Source: Pseudoips prasinana | Lineage: Eukaryota > Arthropoda > Insecta > Lepidoptera > Nolidae | Assembly (NCBI GenBank): GCA_951640165.1 | Contig: OX621252.1 | Span: 8,340,501-8,404,500 of the forward strand | Direction of reading: 5' to 3' | Length of the DNA stretch: 64,000 nt | Shown here: one piece after another, positions 1 to 10,200 of the stretch | Layout of the letters: the number at the start of each line of letters is the position of its first letter | How positions within the stretch are numbered: the stretch's first letter is position 1 | The notes under the pieces: model-generated | What the model saw: the letters and a program-made list of their open reading frames with translations, nothing else | Told to the model about the DNA's origin: nothing | Database searches by the model: none | Made by a program: the position numbers and the translations under genes

Positions 1-940
1 AACTTATCATTGGGAATAGTTTCTCTAGTCATGGTAGAGTTTGTCAGTTTAGCCCAGCGCAGTAGTTGTCAATCCCCACTTTGGGAGAATATTGTAACCG
101 TAGTTAACTGCTTGCAACTGTATTTTACTAAATCAAAGCCATTTTAATTTATGTCCGTTTCGTCGGATCTTCTCAGTATTTTACGCTTGACCATATGAAT
201 AAATTATCTTGTACTAAATAAACAAATTAATTTTTTCTTACCTTGGCATTTTTGTTTTATTTAATTATTTTATTTATTTAGGGATAATAAACAGCTACAA
301 CATAATACATACACATAGGAGTTACAACATTATTTAGTAATATTGCAGTCCACGACATTATCTACAGGCAAACACTAACAATTAGTCGGTGAGTGCAGTA
401 GCAAAGTAAATTTAACCATTTCAGCTATACAAAAACAAGAACAAAATTATACTAAAATTCTTTTTTACATCATTACATTCTATACAAATTAAAATGATTG
501 TTCCTCTAATTTAGAATGAAGATATGTTTTACCCTAAATTAATACAATAATTGCTAAATAACGCCCGTTTAGCACCGCGAGATGCAGCTAAGGTGTAATA
601 AATAAAACCATTAGTTGTGTTAATATATTTATTTTTAATAATTCATTATTAAATTAAATATTGAATGATTGAAACATTTCAATGTATTAAATGAAAATGT
701 TTTCATTGGATATAACATGAAATAAAATTCAGAATATTCCGAATTTGTGACGATGTCATCAAAAATTCTGGTCTATAGAAACCAATATATTTGATTCGAC
801 ACAACACGCATCGCATTTCACCTGGTCGCGTCGCAATAATGTGATACCGCCTTTATTGTGTCTGAAATATTATGCAGGATGATGTCCCACCAAAAGTTTT
901 ATTAAAAGCTTTGTCCACTGACAGTAATATTAGCTTTTAA
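1..940. other. AT-rich sequence 3-prime of copy A, no gene seen
   Basis: No convincing ORF, RNA gene or named repeat was recognised. It is AT-rich with scattered AATAAA-like hexamers on both strands. Confidence 0.5.
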
Positions 941-942
941 TT

Positions 943-948
943 ATTTAT
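943..948 (-). promoter_or_regulatory. Candidate polyadenylation signal of NAL-like copy A
   Basis: AATAAA on the minus strand about 90 nt after the copy A stop codon, in an AT-rich stretch. It is the closest canonical hexamer; use is inferred. Confidence 0.4.
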
Positions 949-1035
949 TTTACATTGGATGCGGTTTATAATATTATGATTTTCGTCAATATCCGGCTAT
1001 ATCGCGTTAATTACTATAATTCGGCAATATTTGCA

Positions 1036-1214
1036 CTAGGCGAACAAGATAGGGACTTCTTCTGAGTCAACAAGTTTGACTCTCTTGTTTCTCAGTTTAT
1101 CTTCTAGTTCAACCTCTTGTTCATCAGTCAGAGCCAACTCGGGGGCTCTGGCAGGTCCCATATTAATGCCTGTTACCAGAGGCATAGCAGCTTTATATGC
1201 TGGTATTGGCTCTT
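1036..1214 (-). CDS. NAL-like copy A, last exon
   Basis: 179 nt after a TTTTTAG acceptor, ending in TAG at 1036-1038. It encodes PIPAYKAAMPLVTGINMGPA, then RAP and a charged tail (ELEDKLRNKRVKLVDSEEVP). The MGP-R-P block is the hallmark C-terminal segment of animal NAL. An AATAAA-type signal lies about 90 nt further on the minus strand. Confidence 0.88.
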
Positions 1215-4200
1215 CTAAAAACAAAGAAACGTCAACTTTATTACAGTTGTAAAGAAAAATATACGATAAGAATATGATGGCAAGGAATTTCACCACCCCA
1301 TTTAACTCATCCGAGGGGGGGTGGTTGTAGAAGTCTACCCGTAGGACTAATTCCCAGAGAACAGGTAGCAGAGTTCTCCGTTTGCAGTGTGAGGGTCAGA
1401 CCCTCACACTGTGAACGCCAAACCCTCCTACCAAGTGTGGCGTTTACGGCAATATATTAAATATATAAATTGTTCTAGCGGTAGCGTGTTCACCCGCAGA
1501 GAACGAGGTCCTGGGTTCAAATCCCGGGTCTGGCCAAAAAGTGATTTTGGGACGTTTCTGTAAAAAGAAAAAATTCTCAGCATCAGCCCGAAGTCTGGGA
1601 GTTGGCGGTATTATACCCCCGTAAAACCGTCGGTCTTGTACCTGACCTCTTTCTGGTCGTGTCGCCTAGGCGTCCCATCGGATCATGAGAGTGATGGAAT
1701 AGAAAGTGCTTCTGTGTTTGCGCACACACTTGAGCACTATAATATGTCCCACGCAGATGGCTAATCTCTGTTGAGACTGGCCGCCGTGGCCGAAATTCGG
1801 CTAGGAGTACATTATTACATAATGATGGACACAACTTTTATAAAGATAAAACGGTAACACCGTAACACCATTTTCTAAGCGACTTCAAAAAAAGGAATGT
1901 TATCAATTCAATCGTTTGTTTTTTTTTTTATAGATTTCGCTTTTGCCTGTGAACCAATTATTTAAGATATTTTTCTTGAGAGGAATGCTTCGAAATGGTA
2001 GGACCATTTCGAAGTCAAAATCAAAAAGAGATGTTAAAGTTGTTTTTTGTTTTTTAGGTAAATTAGTTAGATTTGGGTTTTACTTGTCTACTATGTATGA
2101 AAGCGGATTACTAACAAAAATATATAAATAATGTTCGCTTAAAATAAAAATAAATAAATAAATAAAAGAACATCTGCTAATTTAATAGAGTAAATTTTAC
2201 AACAAGTAATAAACAGAAAAAAATGTGGATAGTGAGGGCCCGTAAAAATTTTAGTTTCTTCGATGATCTCTAGTGTGTATCTCATAAGAACTTAAACTTC
2301 ATCTTATGGAAAGAGCAAGCAGTAATATTAGATAGATCCTGTGTAAATAATATGTGTAATAGAAAGACTCCAAAAATTGAAGTATTACATAATACAGAGG
2401 TATGATGATGATGATCTTTATTGTCTCTAATTAATAATAATTTATACAAAATTGAGACATCCCCAGTAAGTAATGTAATACTTGTGTAGGGGCTGCCTCG
2501 CTTCTTACCGACGGTTACACAATAATAAGTAATGCTGTAATACTGTTCTTATCTATAAGCTAAAATTAAATTTTGACAAGGTAATAACATATTATCTGAA
2601 CTAAAATAATAAAAAAAAGGAAAAGAAAAAAATAAAAACTTACTACTTAAATTGTGTGTGTGAGTATGTGTGTGTGTGTGTGTGTGTGTTAGTGTGGGTG
2701 TATGTGTGTGAATCCTTCTGTGTGTTTTAATTATTATAATTATTGTATGTGTGTTGTATATAGGTAAGTATGAGTGTATATATAGGTAAGATTTTGTTTA
2801 AGTAGGTCTAAGGAAAAGCAATTCTGTTTCATCATAAGTAAGAGTTTTTAGCCACTCTGTTATCTCCCTTTTGCATTCATGCATGACTTTGGGATGAAAC
2901 TTTAGCTTCTCATTTATTTCATTGTAGATATAGGATGTCTAATGTATAATACTTATTCTTTAGTTGAATGAATAATATTCATTCAAATATTCAGGCGATA
3001 GAATACTTAACATTTTGTCATTATGATATACTAGCTGGGCCCCGCGGTTTTACCCGCGTTAAACTTTATAAATTATAGCTTATGAGTTAATTGAGGGTGT
3101 CAGCTAACTCCATACCAAATTTTATTAAAATTGCTCCAGCCGTTTAGACGTGAAGAAGTAACAAACACACTCACAAACTTTCGCATTTAAAATATTAGTG
3201 TGATTAAGAACTTACTAGGTGATTGTACTCTTGCGATGGTGTCACTTAGGTCCATTAGTTCTTCGTAAATTCTCCTGGCCTCATTAAGTTTACATTTCTT
3301 GCCTTCGCTAATGATTTCATTGAACAGTCGAGGGAATAAATTGACTTCTGTTATGATGAAGTTATCGAAACCCATGAAAACTGCTGGTGCCAGGAACAAC
3401 TGCAATATTATGAAATGAGGTACAGAGTTAACAGATGTAAGTTGCCAATCTATGAATGCCAGGAAAAAAATTTTTGGTGATTTCGATATCAATTTCTAGA
3501 CGAAAGTGACAATTACATGCAAAATAATACAGCTATTCTACGCCCCAGCGAGTATCCTTCTTTCCACACATACATTGGTAAATGCTTGCTTTTCGATTCC
3601 CACCAAGGACATGTCAATGAAAATGTCTGTTTTTCCTGAGTTTGGGTGTAATAGACATTGAAAACCAGGAAAAAAGTTTTTGGTGATTTCTATATCAAAC
3701 TATACGTGACACAAGCCCAAAATTTCTGGACGAAGGTGACAATTACATGCATAAAATCTATTATGATGAAGTTATTGAAGCCCATGAAAATTACTGGTGC
3801 CAGGAACAACTGCAATATTATTATATCAGATATAGAGTTAATAGAAGTTAGTTGAAAGACTACGAATGCCTTGAAAAAACACAAAATATTTGGTGATTTC
3901 GATGTCAAACTATACGTGTCACAAGCCCAAAATTTCTGGACGAGTGTGACAATTACATGTATAAACTGTTATAAAAGAGTTATCGAAACCTATGAAAACT
4001 GCTGGTGCCAGGAACAACTGCAATATTATTAAGTGAGGTACAGAGTTAACAGAAGTTAGTTGAAAGACTATGAATGCCATGAAAAAATACAAAATCTTTT
4101 GTGATTTCGATATCAAACTGTACGTGACACCAGCCCAAAATTTCTGGACGAAGATGACAATAAAATTAAAAATACTACAGCCATTCAACGACACAACAAG

Positions 4201-7200
4201 TTTCCTTCTTCCACGCTTACTTTGGTAAATGCTGGCCTTTCACGCCGCAGGTCGTAGATTCGATTCCCACCCAGGACAGATATTTGTGTGCATGAAAATT
4301 TCTGCTTGTCCTGCGTTTGGGTGTAATTGTCTATAAGTATGTATTTACAAAAGAAAAGTAGTATAATTATATACTAAGTATATCAGTTATCTGGTTTCCA
4401 TAGTACACGTTCTGCTTAGTTTGGGATCAGACGATCGTGTGTCCATAATGTCCCAGGATATTATTATTACGTAAGGTCTTACTTATTCACAAAAAAAAAA
4501 TCTCCTATATAGTTATAAGTGACTGGACTTAGAATACTTAGTATAGTAGTACGTAGGAAACTTACAGCCTTGGCGATGTAGATTATCTGATCTTTCTTTA
4601 GTATGGGTTGAACGCGCAGGGCTGTATCAAAATATTGTTCTTTCAATCCTTTGAAGGTAGGGATCCTTTCCGTAGCTTTAATTGTCAATTGCACCATATC
4701 CACTGTACAAAATGGTTTAGAATATAAGGTTGTATACAGTTGTATAAAACACTGCGAATTAACATTTTTGTTTCTACCACAATTTGAGACAACGACGTCA
4801 ATAACGACGTTTAAGAACAAAATCAATTTAAGTACAGTTACTATGTCCAAACAAAATTATATGTATTCATCAGTTGGTAAGTGAATAAGAGCGATATCAT
4901 TACAAGTACTACCCTGAGATCGTGGTTTAATAAGAGTGTATCTATATTCACTACTGGTATTTACAGGATACTAAACTTGTTTGTGGTAAGATACTCTAAC
5001 AGCAGTTATAGTACCTAACCACAAACCTCGCAATGCGCCAAGGTTTACACCACTTGATTAATATAATTTGTTACAAGTTTTAGTGGATTAATTGTTGTGG
5101 TCTTATCTATAATATGTTTTATCAGTCCTCTTGGGTCAATCCCGCATCGAATTCAATCAGAAAGAAACGAGGAGGATGTTTTTGCCTAGTTTGGGATTAG
5201 AGGGCTGTGTCTGAGTTATCACAAGATATGTATTGTAATTATTATTTATTATCTGGTCGCCATAATATAGGCTCTGCCTTGATTGATATGGGATGGCAGT
5301 GTGTTAGTGGTGCCAAGATATTTATTTATTTATATTATCTATCTACTCGTGCGAAGCCGATGAGGGCCACTGGGAACAAATGATGTGCCTTATATTTTAC
5401 AAAACACTACAGAAAATATTATTATCACCCGGAGAGTTCTACAGAAAACACTTATAATTTGACGGGCAGTTTGGCGTGGTGAATGCTTGCTTTTCACGCC
5501 GCAGGTCGTTGATTGGATTGTGCGCATGAGCATGTATGTTTGTCCTGAGTTTGAGTGTAATTATTTATGTATATAAGTATGGTTTTAGAAAAGAAAAGTA
5601 GCATATGTAGTATATCAGTTATATGGTTTCCATAGTACAAGCTCTGCTTAGTTGGGGAGCCACGTCTGAAAAATGTCCCAGGATATTATTATTATAATAT
5701 ATATACACACTGTGACCATTATATTTAGATATTAATTTATTTGCGTAATAAGTATTATTAAGCTAAAGCCTGTCAAGTCATGATGACCTTTATAATAATT
5801 TAAAGTTTATCGAAGACCGATTAAAGAATAAACTTTACCATGAACGTTGGTGATCTCTGGTATATCATAATAAAATAGGGGTGTTCTGGGTGCAGCTCGA
5901 GCGATGCACTCCATATTATAAACCAGCTCCTCCACGGTGTATGGTTTGAAGTACAGCTCTGGTAACGTCATGATGGCGTCTACTCCCTCTCTTTCTGAGT
6001 GTGCAGCCTGATTAATAAGAAGTTGATTATTATCACCTTCTTGTTTATGGATTTGTAATTCCACAGATGTATTGGAGATCTTTCTTTTAAAAGGTTTTAT
6101 CAAGTAGTTATAGATAATTTTCAAATTTTTCGTTATACTATAAATCATAGTTTCATCATCATCATCATTACAGCTGAAACAAGTCCCAGAAACAAGCCTC
6201 ACCCAAAAATCAATTTGGGGAGAAATGCCACAATCGTCACGCTTGGCGGATAGGTTGGTCGTCGCCTGGTACCCATAGTAAAAGCTTTGCTTAGTTTGGG
6301 GCTAGGATCTGTGTGACATTGTCCCTAGATATTAGTATTAGTATTGCAGTAAGATGGTCATAGTACTCAGAAGGAAGCTGCTGCCCGTCCTCTGGTAGAT
6401 ATTCCCTCGGGTAGACTTTTACGCTCGCCACGGGGTGAGATGGGGTGATGATATTCTAATATTCGCCGCCGTCACTACACCACCAATCAAAATCATAGTT
6501 TAGTCTTCTGTTCAGCCAGTTATTTTCACCAGGCACTCGGTCAATAGACGGGTAACAGCCATAGTGGTTTAATTTCTAAGCGTCCTTTGAAGGGTACTTT
6601 AATCGGTTCCGGTTGTAGTCATAAGACAACAGTCGATAAGACATACCAGAGGCCTACTGGGGCTCTACCGGCTATGTCGCCGAACATCGATTTCTTAAAT
6701 GGCGTTCCAATAAATAAAGGTTAAAAATGACTTGATCAATCGTTACATCGGCTTCAACGTTGACAATCTATTCCGGACTATTTATGACGTCACATGTGGT
6801 CATGGAAGCCGATTTAATGATTGATTAAGCCATTTTTAACCTTTATTTATTTGAAAGCCATTCACGAAAATGATGTTCGGTGACTTAGCCGGTAGAGGCC
6901 CTGGGTGGCTTAAACTACTCTGACACTAGGGTAACCACTGCCCATACGATAAAGTTAAAGTTACGAGAAAGTACTCATTGAAGAAACAAAATCAAAATTT
7001 ACATGAACTCTCTTTCATATTAAACAAAATATAAAAACAGACACCTCTATATCAGCAAAATTAAGCATACGCTTAAAAATACGCGGAAATGATGTAAACA
7101 CGTGGCAATAATTTTTATAATACAAATGGAAATGCCTTAGAACTATCACCTAATATGGCAACATATAACGCCCAATGTTACAAACCGTACTTCATTAAAT

Positions 7201-10200
7201 ATCGAAATTAACAACAGTTATGTGGCTATGCAGTTACAATAATTAATTATTTATTCTTTACTGCACACAGAAATATGCATTTAAATTAAATTTTACACTG
7301 AAACTTCATGTACATAGGCGAGGTTAATTCATTAATAAATTTTCTTAATGAATTAAGCTCGCCTATTACATGACTTTTCAGTGTAAAATTTAATTATTAT
7401 ATAATGGGTACAAGCAGTGTACAACAAAATATTAAATTAAAAATATTGATAAAATACACACAAATACCTAATAAAATATATATATAAAGAATAAACTACA
7501 CAAGAATTAACAGTTGTGCGAGATAAAGAGGCGCACCAAAAATTCATTAAAATAGTAGATTGCATCAATACGTTCGAATCGTTACGAAAGTGAAAAATAG
7601 TGAATATTCACATTATATGGCAGCTTATAAACACGATAAACTTCTAAATTCATTATCATCATATCAGCCGGATCCAACGGCATCGCGACCCGTGTAAGAT
7701 CGTTGGTCCACCTTGTGGGGGGCCTGCCCACGCTGCGTCTACTGGTTCGTGGTCACCCATCGAGAACCTTTCTGCCCCAGCGGGCGTCAGTTCTACGAGC
7801 TATGTGCCCTATGTAATAAACTATATAATTACTATAGTAGTGTTATTACCTCGCTGCAGATATAAATCATAATAGGATTAGGGATGTGCGCTTATAGTTG
7901 CGCGCGCGTAAGGCCATTATCGATAACGGAATTATCAAAGTTACTACGTAAACATACTGCATTAATTAAGTATGCAGGGTAACTAATGGGTGTTTTTACG
8001 AGAAGAGGTTAATCCTATAAAAAGAAGGTAATTATATAAAAACTTGTGTTTTACGTATTTAATTTATATATTTAATATGCTACGTTGTAATTTTATTGGT
8101 AAAAACAACTATCGATATCACTCATCGACTGCAGTAATGCACAGGACTACGTGTGAGCGAGGCCTACTCATAGGGTCCGTGAAAGAGAGCGAAACACTGG
8201 AATGATTTATGAGCGAATCTGCAGCGAGATTTTAACTATACTATAGTTATCTATCTTTTTTTATGTTGACAATTATGTTGCATGCAAATGATACTTAGTG
8301 TATAGCTCAACATGCATGCATGCATGCACATCTTCTATAAATTTTGTAACACCTGTATACCATGTCTATGCAAATAAAGTCTTGTCTTATCTTACCAAAT
8401 CCTCAATATCAGGTAATGGTCTACCCCCAATTTGAACGATCACTCTAATGTTAAGAGGTCCAGCAGCGGCCATCCATGCCGAAGTCAATTTCTTTACTTC
8501 TGCAACTGTCAGTGTAGGTCCTTCGCCTGCGGTTCCCGATACTGAAAACATATTAAATGGTCATACTTTGTTGAATTATTTTAATGAAAACGTTGATATG
8601 TATTTACTTTTAACACGTCTTTATTCGCTTCATACGACGTATGTTAGTATGTAACAGAAACTTTGAACTTGATTTTGACTCCCTTCAATACTTAAAATTT
8701 GGCAAACTTATTAAAGACAATTCAATACCTATTTGAAACAGTTAGACTCGTTATCCTACTAGGATAATCAGTGTTAGCGTGTTCCCCTATAACTTTGTTC
8801 CCCTATAATTGGTAGTGTTATTATTTACCATTAAGAAGAATTAATACAATGACATGTGAAAAGAAAACAGAAAGTACTAATATTGACAAAATCTAGGATG
8901 AAATAATTAAATTTTTCAGTAATGGAACCCCGAGAAATGAGGTTAATATTTAAGAGAATTAAACGGTCAACCGGTCACGGTTTGTTATCTGGGGTGTCGG
9001 ATTTCAAATCTTTTTAATATAATTTAGCCCATAGTACTCCTTGATAACATGGCTTTGTATAGATGAAACATTTTTCTACAAATAAACATACAACTAAATC
9101 TTTCCTCCTTATAATATTACTTCAAAAAATGAACTCAAAGAAACTGATTAGTGATCCTTGATTGTGTATAATATTCTCAGAACATACTTAAAACAAAACA
9201 AACGAGAAAAAAGTACATTTTTATATCAGAGGGCGAAAAAGGAGCAAGTGGGTCACCTGATGGTAAGTGATCACCGCCGCCCATGAAAACTCGCAACACC
9301 AGAGGAGTCGCGGGTGCGTTGCCGGCCTTTAAGAGTCAGCAAACCTTATGATTATTTCATTTCATTTGATAAGTTCATAGGAATATAAAATAGTAACACA
9401 GGCTCACCATCTGTAATTCTTTTATGTATTAGGTGACCAGCAATGTTGAGTTTACTGTAAGTAATACTGTATAATTTAAGCTTTATTGAATGATAATTGT
9501 AAACTTGTTTGTGGTTTCAAATAAATAAATAAATAAAATTTATTAAAAAAAAAAAAAAAACAAGTGTTGCTGACCCTTCTCCCACCCCAATGAACTCTGG
9601 CGAACAGTCTCTGAGACTCAGACTCAGACCCGTCTATAAAGTTAGTTTAGAAAATTTAAAAGTATGTCAATATACGTACTCAAAACGCCCTTTACATTTT
9701 TGTCTGCAAGATACTGTGCGTACTGAGGAACTACTCTGACGGCGAGGTGGCCATTAGGATCTACTGGAGTGAACACCGCCGCAAATAGTCCAGTTAAATT
9801 GCCACACTGAAACATAAACAATCCCGATTCTATCCAATATTAATTTAATCAATTTAAATACCATTCCATTTCGTTGTAACATAGTTCTAAGGCTAGAAAG
9901 GACAGGAGGAATTTAGTTTTTGAGCGAACTATTGAGGGAAAACAAGAGACATGTTAGAAGTTAGAACATGTCAATTATAAGCAGTTTTAGTTGTTTGACT
10001 GTTTAAATATGCCCTGTTCTTTCAATGCGACCTATATAAGACATTAATATTACAATGGCGTCCAAGCCGGATTTCGGCTACGGCGGCCAGTCTCAATAGA
10101 GATACGCCATCTGCGCGGGACATATTATAGTGCACAAGTGTGTGCGCAAACACAGGAGCACTTTCTATTCCATCACTCTCATGATCCGATGGGACGCCGA

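Larger units (their letters stand above)
6904..8390. other. Intron 3 of copy A, mostly unidentified
   Basis: Besides the fold-back element at 7283 and the RTE relic at 7655 nothing was recognised. A short (tgca)n run lies near 8312-8328. Confidence 0.4.

Noticed and set aside
8448..8654. 68-codon plus-strand ORF
   Set aside because: Antisense shadow of copy A exon 3.
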